From Candidatus Uhrbacteria bacterium (lineage in GTDB: Bacteria > Patescibacteriota > Patescibacteriia > JACQRZ01): DNA of 18,083 bases. Below the pieces are notes generated by a model that was given only the letters and a program-made list of their open reading frames with translations, did no database searches and was not told the origin of the DNA. The translations under genes were made by a program, and so were the position numbers. Where the stretch lies: assembly GCA_016206235.1 (NCBI GenBank), contig JACQRZ010000011.1, forward strand, positions 1 to 18,083. Reading direction: 5' to 3'. The stretch's first letter is position 1. Each line of letters opens with the position of its first letter. Positions 6,321 through 14,500 of this stretch are shown here, in pieces.

Positions 6321-7492
6321 AAACCCCCTCAGTGCCGCTCTCGCCAGCAGAGCCTATAAAAGCCTCTCAATATCGGACTAAAAAAGAGGTTGTGTATTTT
6401 ATTTTTGTCGTCCTTGTTTCGGTCGCAGTATGGGCAGGGCTCGGTTTTTATATCTATACAACTGCCCAAGAAGCGATGAAGCCTCAACCCGCAAAAGTGG
6501 AGTGCTTTGTAAAAGATCCAGAATACGGGCAAGTGTATTTGACTGATCCTTCCGAGCTTTATGAAGGCCAAAAATGTGAGGACCCCAAAACCCTTTCTCC
6601 AGAAGAGATGGAGCAGGCTCGTAAGACACAGGAACTTATTGATACGCTTTCTGGCAAAAAAACTGGCGCGGATAGGTGGGAAGATATCGCCCTTGTGGTT
6701 GGACTCGTGATCTCGTTTTATCTCTTTACCTTCTTCCTGCATTTGTTTGCTCTTGCCTACATTCGTATGAACAGCGTGAAAGTGGGCTCTGAGCAGCTTT
6801 CAAAAATATGGAATACCGTTCTACGCCAGTCAGCTCGTTTGGGGCTTAAAAAACAGCCTGCAACATACGTACTCAACGGACAAGGAACAATGAATGCTTT
6901 TGCCGCAAAATTAGTGCGCAAGAAAGTGGTGGTACTGTACTCTGATCTTGTTGAAGCATTGGTAGAAGCCGACGATCAAACCCAGCTCGATGTTGTGATT
7001 GGCCACGAATTAGGCCATCATGCACTGGGGCATACTTGTCATTGGATGTGGCTGTTGTTGCCAGGCGAGTTCTTTCCTCTGCTTTCAGGTGCATGGTCGC
7101 GTGAACGTGAGTATTCATCAGACAGAGTTGCATTGGCCCTAACAGGCAATCTGCCATCATGTGAGCGAGCTATTATTAAGTTGGCTGCAGGCCGGCTTGT
7201 GGGGCGTTCGGCAAATGTTGATAAGTTCGTGGATCAGGTGCGCGAGGAGCGAAGTTTCTTCACCTGGCTTGCAGAAATTTCTGCAACACATCCGCACTTG
7301 CCCAAACGCGTGATTGCAGTCCGTAAATTGGCATCTCAAGGCTCGCCATCGAATATGCCTCAAAATCCCCGCCATAATTTTGCTACGCAAAACCAAGGCG
7401 GGCAGGCAACGCCGCCACCTGCGAATCTGTCAGCAAACCAGTCGAATCAACAAAATACACCAAGCGACATTCAGAAGATTTTCCGTATCTAA
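6317..7492 (+). CDS. Membrane M48 family metalloprotease
   Basis: A 391-residue zinc protease of the M48 (HtpX/Ste24) group. Two strong membrane segments lie at about 25-48 and 122-150, with a 70-residue loop between them. The active site is HELGH at 230-234 within VIGHELGHHALGH; the third zinc ligand is probably Glu265 in SREREYSSDR. These are complete, so activity is expected, probably on damaged membrane proteins or in envelope upkeep. The C-terminal 50 residues are Gln/Asn/Pro-rich and look disordered, which is unusual for HtpX. The domain order TM-loop-TM-catalytic differs from classic HtpX with four membrane segments. The ATG has only weak AGG upstream. Confidence 0.9.
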   Translation: METPSVPLSPAEPIKASQYRTKKEVVYFIFVVLVSVAVWAGLGFYIYTTAQEAMKPQPAKVECFVKDPEYGQVYLTDPSELYEGQKCEDPKTLSPEEMEQARKTQELIDTLSGKKTGADRWEDIALVVGLVISFYLFTFFLHLFALAYIRMNSVKVGSEQLSKIWNTVLRQSARLGLKKQPATYVLNGQGTMNAFAAKLVRKKVVVLYSDLVEALVEADDQTQLDVVIGHELGHHALGHTCHWMWLLLPGEFFPLLSGAWSREREYSSDRVALALTGNLPSCERAIIKLAAGRLVGRSANVDKFVDQVREERSFFTWLAEISATHPHLPKRVIAVRKLASQGSPSNMPQNPRHNFATQNQGGQATPPPANLSANQSNQQNTPSDIQKIFRI

Positions 7493-7495
7493 AAT

Positions 7496-7525
7496 TTCTA
7501 ATTTCCAATATCCAATTTCCAATTA
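7496..7525. repeat. 7-base repeat (CCAATTT type), first arm
   Basis: After the M48 stop come CTAATTT, CCAATAT, CCAATTT and CCAATTA. The last part (AATTTCCAATTA, 7514-7525) is the exact reverse complement of 7651-7662, so the two repeat blocks form an inverted pair around the promoter of the next gene. Confidence 0.75.
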
Positions 7526-7592
7526 ACACTTACATTCGTTAACTTTTTAAGTTTGGGAATTATTTTGGCAAATAGGAATCAGCCATATTTTG

Positions 7593-7601
7593 TGCTATAG
7601 T
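7593..7601 (+). promoter_or_regulatory. Extended -10 promoter for the TPR gene
   Basis: TGCTATAGT at 7593-7601 is an extended -10. The 15 bases ATTTTGTGCTATAGT (7587-7601) also occur, on the other strand, at the lipoprotein promoter (16111-16125). The -35 at 17-base spacing is poor. The start of transcription would be near 7608. Confidence 0.65.
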
Positions 7602-7632
7602 AATAACAGCTATTATTAGTTTTTGAAGTTAT

Positions 7633-7662
7633 TTAGAAATTGGGAATTAGTAATTGGAAATT
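7633..7662. repeat. 7-base repeat (CCAATTT type), second arm, inverted
   Basis: On the minus strand this reads CCAATTA, CTAATTC, CCAATTT, CTAAATA, the same 7-base family as 7496-7525 in opposite orientation. TAATTGGAAATT (7651-7662) pairs exactly with 7514-7525. The block ends nine bases before the TPR gene's ATG. Confidence 0.7.
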
Positions 7663-7670
7663 TTCAGTGT

Positions 7671-8150
7671 ATGTTACTCGACTACTTATCAACAAAGTAT
7701 CATTCCATGCTCGAACAAGGTTGGGGAGCTTTTGAAATGGGGAATCTTGAAAAAGCAGAACGGCATTTTAAAGACGTTCTCGAGCATGAAGATGATCCGC
7801 ATATCTCCATGTACGACCTCGCTGAAGCGCATAACGGCATGGGCGCTGTAAACTTTGCGCATAAGGATTTTTTTGACGCGCATCGGTGGTATAAAGAGTC
7901 TCAGTATCTTTTGGATCATCACTACGACAAGCATTATCCCGTGCACATGCACTGGCACAACCTTCGCGACCGCCCAGCAATGCGAATGCTCATGGGATTG
8001 GGGCATTTGGCGTACCAAAGAGGGGATACAAGCCGCGCATTGCACTACTACAAGACACTATTGCATGCCGACAGCTCCGACGAGCTCGGCGTAAAAAAAT
8101 TCATCTGCGCCATTGAGTCCGACGCAGATTTCGAGGAAGTTTTCAGCTAG
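7671..8150 (+). CDS. Tetratricopeptide repeat (TPR) protein
   Basis: A 159-residue soluble helical protein with about three TPR units: WGAFEMGNLEKAERHFKDVL, then AHNGMGAVNFAHKDFFDAHR, then MGLGHLAYQRGDTSRALHYY. TPRs bind partner proteins, but the partner here is unknown. I chose ATG 7671; an upstream in-frame TTG at 7623 would translate the intergenic 7-base repeat (RNWELVIGNF) and is rejected. ATG 7707 is another option. A middle stretch is very His-rich (HHYDKHYPVHMHWHN), which could bind metal. It has its own promoter and is followed by a perfect terminator at 8269. Confidence 0.85.
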   Translation: MLLDYLSTKYHSMLEQGWGAFEMGNLEKAERHFKDVLEHEDDPHISMYDLAEAHNGMGAVNFAHKDFFDAHRWYKESQYLLDHHYDKHYPVHMHWHNLRDRPAMRMLMGLGHLAYQRGDTSRALHYYKTLLHADSSDELGVKKFICAIESDADFEEVFS

Positions 8151-8161
8151 ATTTTTTTTGC

Positions 8162-8246
8162 GTGGACCCCGCGGGACTTGCACCCGCTTCCCTGTCTGTC
8201 AAGAACAGTGTATTACTTCATATACGACGAGCCCATTCGGGTCCAC
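8162..8246 (-). tRNA. tRNA-like RNA, isotype not assignable
   Basis: Read on the minus strand, GTGGACCC (8246-8239) pairs with GGGTCCAC (8169-8162) as a long acceptor stem. Then come a D-arm-like GTAT-ATGAAGTA-ATAC preceded by TC, an anticodon-like CTGTT-CTTGACA-GACAG, a 4-base variable region, a T arm GCGGG-TGCAAGT-CCCGC, and A at the discriminator place. Oddities: about 11 extra bases between acceptor and D arm (including CCC-GAAT-GGG, which could compete with the acceptor stem), no GG pair in the D loop, and TGC instead of TTC in the T loop. The best-centred anticodon is TGA (Ser) but the variable arm is short and base 37 is C; a one-base shift would give GAC (Val). It may be a divergent tRNA or a tRNA-derived regulatory RNA. 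CCA is not encoded. Confidence 0.5.
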
Positions 8247-8252
8247 AAAAAT

Positions 8253-8258
8253 AGTATA
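8253..8258 (-). promoter_or_regulatory. -10 of the tRNA-like RNA
   Basis: On the minus strand TATACT preceded by TGG (extended -10) ends at 8253. Seven bases on is 8246, the first base of the acceptor stem, so the RNA would start with essentially no leader. Confidence 0.55.
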
Positions 8259-8268
8259 CCATAATAAC

Positions 8269-8295
8269 AAAAAACTCCTCGTTGAGGAGTTTTTT
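8269..8295. terminator. Perfect bidirectional terminator
   Basis: AAAAAACTCCTC (8269-8280), loop GTT, GAGGAGTTTTTT (8284-8295): a 12-bp perfect hairpin with T-runs in both directions. It ends plus transcription from the TPR gene and blocks minus transcription from entering the tRNA-like gene. Confidence 0.93.
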
Positions 8296-8296
8296 G

Positions 8297-8338
8297 TGAC
8301 AGACAGGGTGGACTCGTATATATGAGACCACTGTTCTT
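8297..8338 (+). repeat. Rearranged inverted copy of parts of the tRNA-like RNA
   Basis: TGACAGACAGGG (8297-8308) is the exact inverse of 8190-8201; CTCGTATATATG (8313-8324) resembles CTCGTCGTATATG of the tRNA-like RNA; CACTGTTCTT (8329-8338) is the exact inverse of 8201-8210. In the tRNA-like RNA the order is D arm, 5' anticodon arm, 3' anticodon arm; here the last piece comes first, a circular permutation. Confidence 0.7.
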
Positions 8339-8373
8339 TAATATAAGACTACCATAAGATTCGATTCTGTCAA

Positions 8374-8393
8374 CATTATGCACAGACATAATG
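8374..8393. promoter_or_regulatory. Inverted repeat at the surface operon promoter (possible operator)
   Basis: CATTATG (8374-8380), six bases, CATAATG (8387-8393): a perfect 7-bp palindrome overlapping the -35 position of the promoter below. A repressor or activator site is plausible but not proven. Confidence 0.45.
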
Positions 8394-8411
8394 TCGAGGT
8401 TGTGTTATACT
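8383..8411 (+). promoter_or_regulatory. Promoter of the surface-protein operon
   Basis: CAGACA (8383-8388), 17 bases, then TATACT (8406-8411) preceded by TGT, giving TTGTGTTATACT, very like the other extended -10 elements here. The leader would be about 75 bases and includes a REP-like palindrome. Confidence 0.6.
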
Positions 8412-8442
8412 TATAGCGAAAGTGAATAACCTTTCCAGAACT

Positions 8443-8483
8443 GTCATTCTCGTCCTCGCGAACGCGGGGAACAAGGGAATCTA
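8443..8483. repeat. REP-like palindrome in the operon leader
   Basis: The form is GTCATTC...CCTCGCG-AA-CGCGGGG...GGGAATCTAG. The inner arms 8454-8460 and 8463-8469 pair with one wobble, and the outer ATTC/GAAT also pair. It resembles the widespread GTCATTCCCGCG-type bacterial REP palindromes. A related palindrome lies at 15332-15355, at the other end of the operon. Confidence 0.6.
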
Positions 8484-8493
8484 GCCACACGTC

Positions 8494-9063
8494 ATGAAAC
8501 AATTTTTTCAAGATAAAGTGTTTCACGCGTCACTTACACTTTTTGTTGTGGCGGTTTTTGTTTTTCTCGCTTCCAACAGTTTTCTTACTCGCGCCGCGGA
8601 TTCCACCGTAACAGGCCCTTCTTGCGCGCCACCAAACAACTGCGACATTACACCTCCCAGCAGCGGCGGCAGCGAGTCCGGTGGTGCGCTAGCAAAATTC
8701 GTCGGTCTTTCAGATTATTCAGATGGTAATGGCGGCGGATACACAGGAGCGAATGAAAAATGTAGCGCAGCTTTTAGTGATTCGCACGTGTGTTCTTCGG
8801 ACGAAATATTATATTCAGTTAGGTCGGGAACAGTGTTTCAGGTAGGTAAGGTAGGTGATTACACTCTTGCTCAAGACGATTACGATCTTGGTTTTTGGGT
8901 GAACAGCGGCCCAGTGAAATCCAGTATCGGCATGAATGACTGTCAGGGCTGGACAACAAACCTCGATTCTTCCAGCGGCTCTGATTGGTATCCAAATCAA
9001 ACAGGCGGAGTAGGTCAGTATGCCACGTGCGATAACTTTCGAAGATTTGCATGTTGTAAGTGA
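8494..9063 (+). CDS. Small secreted Cys-rich protein, lectin-like
   Basis: First gene of a three-gene surface operon. The 189-residue product has an N-terminal hydrophobic segment (LTLFVVAVFVFLASN) serving as signal or anchor, then a Ser/Gly/Pro-rich linker. The globular part begins at KFVGLSDYSDG and contains GYTGANEKCSAAF, HVCSSDEIL, GFWVNSG, NDCQGWT and a terminal RRFACCK. Eight cysteines outside the membrane suggest four disulfides. The pattern (GANxxC, HVCxxDE, W-V-N-S-G, CxGWT, C-terminal FACC) recalls an extracellular lectin-like domain seen in CPR and myxobacterial proteins; I know no Pfam name for it. Its stop is six bases before the best start of the next gene. Confidence 0.8.
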   Translation: MKQFFQDKVFHASLTLFVVAVFVFLASNSFLTRAADSTVTGPSCAPPNNCDITPPSSGGSESGGALAKFVGLSDYSDGNGGGYTGANEKCSAAFSDSHVCSSDEILYSVRSGTVFQVGKVGDYTLAQDDYDLGFWVNSGPVKSSIGMNDCQGWTTNLDSSSGSDWYPNQTGGVGQYATCDNFRRFACCK

Positions 9064-9068
9064 TAAAA

Positions 9069-11522
9069 ATGAATACAAGGTTCTACAAATTAGGCACATT
9101 CATTCTCTTATTTTCAGCGTTTTTTTTCGTATCGGCAACAGCATACGCCTTGCAGAATATTCCATTGGTTCAGGAGAAAGAAACAGTACAAGAGTATTTT
9201 AACGGATGTCCACAGTCAATTTCGCTAGATGGTGCAACAGCTCCAGCAGGACAAAAAATTTGCGGAAAAAATAGTTCAGGCGACTTATGGAAATATAAAT
9301 ATCCTCCAGGCACTCAAGAGACGGCAACAAGGAAAGTTCCTGGACAAATCGCTCCAATGCCTGACGCTGGACAAACAGTGACAGCATTTGATTGTAATAC
9401 GTGTACCTGGAGCTATGCGCCTGATTGCAATATCACAAGAGGAGGGCCGGGCACTGCATATGCAAATAAAGTAAGCGAAACAGACTGTTCATCAACCGCC
9501 TCATCAAATCCAACATCAATAGGCACCCAAACCACTACCTACTCAAAGACAAGTACGAGCTGTAACGGTCCTGCAGAGATAACGCTGACGCAGTCTTGCG
9601 CTCAGTGCAATAAGCCCGCAGATTATACATTTACAAAAAATCCAGAGCGATGCGCGGCAGACGGTTCTACAGCGTCACTTTCACTGACATATACTCGATT
9701 AAGCACTCTCTCAAGCTGCGGTCCGTATAGGATAGATGAGACATATTCATGTTCAAATAATTGTCCGGTTCCCGACACAACAAACAGTAGGAGTTATACT
9801 GGTTATGCATGTGATGCATGGACAAATTTTGGTATCTGCCCAGAAAGCGGCGCAAAGCCAACTCGACCATGTAGAGCAAACTCAGACACCTATTGTGCAG
9901 AGTCATTTACACAAACCAAGCCATGTAATGCTTGTGGAAATCCACCGAATAGTAATTATACAAAAGAAATTACAAGCTCTAAATGCACCATAGATTCAAC
10001 CATAGATTCAAGTGATAATAAGTATTATCGAACAGTACGATATACGCGTACGACTGTGGCAACTCAGGAATGTTCAGGATCAGACACTATAAATACTCGA
10101 GAGGAGTGTAGAGCATGTACAAAACCAAATGACTACACGTGTCCCTCTTGGACGAGCACTATGACTGAACGGACATGTACCATTACTGATCCGAACGTAT
10201 GTTTTGGAGATCAGTCGTATAAGGAAACTCGTGGATGTAAAAAACGATATTCCGACTGCTCGTGGGATGCGAGCACGTGTAGTGACAGCACAAAAAAATA
10301 CGCAGAGCGAAAGTGCGCAGGCGAGACAATCGATTGCTCGTTAAGCGCGGATGAGTATCCTTCTGGCTTTGAAAATACAACAAAGACATTGCCAGATGAG
10401 TGGCGACTCGAAACCGACTGGCCAACAACTCTGCCAATTTGTAACAATAAAGACGATTACGACAGTAAAACTCAAAAGCAGACATATATTCGAACCGCTA
10501 CCTGTGGAGCGCCGGAAGCAGGATATAATCTTAACGATCCAAAAAAGACAGTCGGAAATGCAACGTATAATACTGAAAAAAGAGACGGCAATGATGTAGT
10601 GGTAAAAATAGTAACGCGCGCTTGTGATCAAGTATCGGATCCTAGCTCAACGCCTGGAGGAAATTTGCCAGACGGAGATCCTGGTTCTACGTTGTGGGTT
10701 AATGTAGTTGACGAGAAAAAAAGTTGGACTGCAAACACATTTCTCTTTAATAACGGTTCAAGCATAGGTATTGGAACGGGCTGGGGAACAGTTGTGCCTG
10801 CCGCAATGCTCGAAATTATGGGTAGCGCAAGTCAGACGGCACGATTGCGCATAACTGACACTACAAATAATCCAGATTTCCAACTCCAGTACGGCAGTAA
10901 TTCTTATGATCATTGGTCTTTCTATGTTTTAAATAAAAACTCAGACGGATCAGCTGGTGATAAAAGTTTGCGTTTATGGAACGGAAGCGATGTCGTTGTT
11001 ATCGATAACACTGGCAAAGTAATCATAAAAAGTTTAGCGCTCGTTGGAGGAAGTGCTGGAGCAGAAAAATATTCTACATTCAAGGGCTCTACGAGCCAAA
11101 CAGACGATATTACCTATACATTGCCAGGCGCGCTTGGCTTAGAAGGCCACTTTCTGCGACTAGGTAATAGTGGGGCATTATCGTGGGCGTCTGAAACAGA
11201 TCCAAAAATTGATATTACCACTGCGAATATCATTCCAAAATGGGATGGATCAAAACTTATTGACGGAACTATTATAGATACAAACGGCAATGTGGCAGTC
11301 GGAACAGCAGATACATCAGGAGGAAAGTTTACCGTAAATAAAGACGGTCAAGTAGGCGCTGATGGTAAAATAACAAGCACCAGCCAAAGTCTTTTTGTGT
11401 GTTTTCCCAAGGATGGAAAGAATGCCGATGGAACTGTTCGACGTACAACGACTACGGTCATTTCAACATCGCCTTGCGAAACACTTAGCGAGCCTGACTT
11501 AACGCAATCAACACAACCGTAA
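9069..11522 (+). CDS. Large secreted Cys-rich protein with fibre-type C-terminus
   Basis: 817 residues with a signal peptide (FILLFSAFFFVSATAYA). Residues to about 520 carry 34 of its 36 cysteines and many Thr/Ser. A motif C-x2-C-x-P-YT recurs at about 177 (CAQCNKPADYT), 286 (CNACGNPPNSNYT) and 347 (CRACTKPNDYT), recalling TSP-1-like extracellular modules held by disulfides. From about 530 it changes: SIGIGTGWG near 565, then AMLEIMGSA, FQLQYGSNSYDHWSFYV and NVAVGTAD, like phage tail-fibre or adhesin beta repeats. It is thus a stalk plus fibre design, presumably displayed at the cell surface. GTG 9060 overlaps the previous stop and is the alternative start; ATG 9069 gives a better signal peptide. 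The next gene starts two bases after the stop. Confidence 0.85.
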   Translation: MNTRFYKLGTFILLFSAFFFVSATAYALQNIPLVQEKETVQEYFNGCPQSISLDGATAPAGQKICGKNSSGDLWKYKYPPGTQETATRKVPGQIAPMPDAGQTVTAFDCNTCTWSYAPDCNITRGGPGTAYANKVSETDCSSTASSNPTSIGTQTTTYSKTSTSCNGPAEITLTQSCAQCNKPADYTFTKNPERCAADGSTASLSLTYTRLSTLSSCGPYRIDETYSCSNNCPVPDTTNSRSYTGYACDAWTNFGICPESGAKPTRPCRANSDTYCAESFTQTKPCNACGNPPNSNYTKEITSSKCTIDSTIDSSDNKYYRTVRYTRTTVATQECSGSDTINTREECRACTKPNDYTCPSWTSTMTERTCTITDPNVCFGDQSYKETRGCKKRYSDCSWDASTCSDSTKKYAERKCAGETIDCSLSADEYPSGFENTTKTLPDEWRLETDWPTTLPICNNKDDYDSKTQKQTYIRTATCGAPEAGYNLNDPKKTVGNATYNTEKRDGNDVVVKIVTRACDQVSDPSSTPGGNLPDGDPGSTLWVNVVDEKKSWTANTFLFNNGSSIGIGTGWGTVVPAAMLEIMGSASQTARLRITDTTNNPDFQLQYGSNSYDHWSFYVLNKNSDGSAGDKSLRLWNGSDVVVIDNTGKVIIKSLALVGGSAGAEKYSTFKGSTSQTDDITYTLPGALGLEGHFLRLGNSGALSWASETDPKIDITTANIIPKWDGSKLIDGTIIDTNGNVAVGTADTSGGKFTVNKDGQVGADGKITSTSQSLFVCFPKDGKNADGTVRRTTTTVISTSPCETLSEPDLTQSTQP

Positions 11523-11523
11523 C

Positions 11524-14500
11524 ATGTCTCATCAACGCTATACAACACCTCTTATTGGAATGGCAGCCGCAATGGCTATCTCGCTTTTTGCTTTTTCTTT
11601 TGTCACATTTACCAGCGACTCAGCAAGCCACTTGTGGAGAGTGGTTGTTTCTCCGATGATTTCCAGCTCCCTTGCGCAAATGCCGGCTTCGCCAACGAGC
11701 ACCACCGAATCAACATTATGCGGTGATCTTGTACCAAGTCGCACATGTAATCTCAGGAGCAAGAGACTCGGCGATAATCCTGGATGTCCGAAAAACATGG
11801 GCTATACCGGGAAATGTATAGAGCTGTCGACAGAATTTGATAGTTCTTACATAGGAACATGTGAACAGCAAGCGTGCAGTTCAGCAGAAGAAAAGATAAA
11901 AATAGTAGATGCAGTAAATGATACGGAAGTTACGGTGACTGCCGCACAAAAAAGCAATAAACTTGTACAAACTTTTCCGGAAACAAAGGGGACGAGAGTC
12001 GAAATATGGGATTTAAACGAGAAAAAAACCGTAGAGTTTATGTTGCTTAAAACTGGAAAAATTGATGTAAGTGCCGTTACTGTAAGTAACACATATACTG
12101 CAACGAAATCGCTCTCAGTTGTTTCGGGTCTCACACTTCCCGCATACACTACAAAATCGATCATTATCGATGTGCAATTAGGCACGAAGAAGGTCTGCGT
12201 GAAAGATTTGCCTAATGCTTCGGACGTCAGCGCTCGTTGCGATGAGATAGGAGAGGTTGTCCTAAGTTGTCCAGGGTCGCAAGGCGGTTATAGCTGTGCA
12301 GTGATAGACGAGCAGCATGTTAAAATTTCTGGTTTGCACCATTCTGCTGTCGGTACGTTTGATGGGTCGTCGCAGCCGGATACTGTGTGGGGCCCTGAAG
12401 TAGTTCAGTCTGCGTCCAGTGCTACTGGAGTTGAGTCAGCTGGATTCCAGCAACTACTTCCGTCATCTGAAGCGCCGAAAAATCTTGTATTACAGCCGAA
12501 CCCATTCTCGAATCTCGGTATTGGCACTATTACACCCCAAGCAAAGCTTGACGTGAGAAAACATTTTGCCGAAAGGTATGAGCCGAAAAACAGTAAGATA
12601 TCAAGCGTAGGAGACGGCAGCTCAGGCTATTATAAAATTTCAAACTTTTCTGAAGCTCACCCATTTCTTTCTTCTGGAGACACCATACGAATTCAAAAAG
12701 GCTGGGCATTTGTCATCGGCACGATAGAAGAGGTTTTTTCCATTTCCGGAATGTATGGCAGATATAACCCATGTCAAGCGCAAGCTCAAGCTTTAGAAGG
12801 ATGCCTGAAAGTTACTTTTATTGATTTTTGGTCAGAGAAAGAAGCGCGTGGCGTACAAAATCTCCCATTTTCAATTGAAAAACCGTTGTTGAGAGTTGCG
12901 CAAACAGGATATGGTGGACTGGCTGGAGATGCAATGTCTACTATTCTTGTTAATGCAAACGGATATGTAGGTATTGGCACAAGCGTACCAAAGTATCCGC
13001 TGCATATTAATGGGTATGTAGCTTCAAACGGATTCTGTTTTCCTGTGTACGTGACAGGTGACCCCTTCTCAAATTGCCAACAAAATTGGGAAACATGGAA
13101 AAAGATGGTCGTGAGTGGGCAAGAAATATGGGGACAAGGAACTATTAGTGTGTCGGGCGGCTCGACATTAGTTACGGGAAGAGACACTAAATTTTACTCG
13201 CAGATTTTTGTTGGTGACTTGATCTCTGTTAATGGTTCTCGTCGTAAAGTAACGCAAGTGAATAGCGATACGGGCCTCACTGTGGAAAGTACGTTGTCCG
13301 CGACAGCAAATGATAGTAGCTTCAGTATTATTAAGCAAGGCGAGATTTTTTCTGTCAAACCTCCAGGGGCAATAAAACATAGTTTTTATATCGACAATTT
13401 TACCGGCAATGTTGGTATTGGAACTGATAACCCAACTTATAAATTAGAAGTTATAGCTTCTGATCAAGGCAATAACATTCCATTTCAAATCAGTCATGGA
13501 GATAGGACTTCTTTATTCTTTGTTTGGGAAGATGATAAGAAGAATGGCGCAATAGGTATTAATGATAGTACTGGAGTTGGTAAAATATATTTTAACTCAA
13601 ATGGAGATTCTTACTTCAATGGCGGCAACGTCGGTATCGGCACATCTTCTCCATCAAGCTTTGCTGTCTTGGATTTGAGCTCTACTACAAAAGGCTTCTT
13701 GCCTCCGCGAATGACACAGGCACAGCGAGATGCTATTGTAGGGCAGGCAGCAGGTTTGGTTGTTTACAATACAACGGCAGGAGACACAAAGGGTCTTAAT
13801 ATCTACGACGGAACAAACTGGAAGACAGTCGGCGATAACACATGGAAGAAAAACGGAAATGATATTTATTACTCTGCCGGCAAAGTTGGGATAGGAATAA
13901 TTGATCCAAAAGGAATTTTTGATGTACGATCTAATGAAAATAAACAATACGAATCTATAGGCGTTATTGAACAGAAAGATCCTCCGATCGGCATTGAGAA
14001 GTGTTGGTGGGAACTTAATGGTACTTATTACGGAACGCCATCAAAAAGTGTCGAGGTGAAAGAAGACATTGGAACAAAGTGTTATGATCATTATCAACTC
14101 AATGCAAGTTATCCGTCATTGTATTATATCTATCAAATAGTAGGAGAATCTGCACTGACAGTTTCAGAAAATGGCTATGTCACAATTGGTACGCGTATAT
14201 CCGGTCCATATGCAAAGCTGAAAGTTGTCGGTGGTGTCGCTGACGATTACTATAATACAGTTGGGTTGGAATTGGTCTCAAGCGGCAAGGGATGGGGATC
14301 GGGAATTCAGTTTAACAACACAACAAAAAATCAAGCATATGGCATCTATGCCGCAGGCTTTGATGACAAATGGCATTTTACTGACCTAAAACAAGCAACA
14401 GATCGACTCGTTATTGATAGTAGCGGAAATGTTGGAATCGGAACAGCTTCGCCAAGAGCTAAACTTGAGATTAATGGGCCTCTAAAATCATACGGCAATG

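Noticed and set aside
7623..7670. Upstream TTG start for the TPR protein
   Set aside because: These codons translate the intergenic 7-base repeat block and have no ribosome binding site; ATG 7671 begins the real protein.
8162..8246. Selenocysteine tRNA
   Set aside because: The 8-bp acceptor stem is suggestive, but the anticodon is not TCA and the long variable arm is missing.
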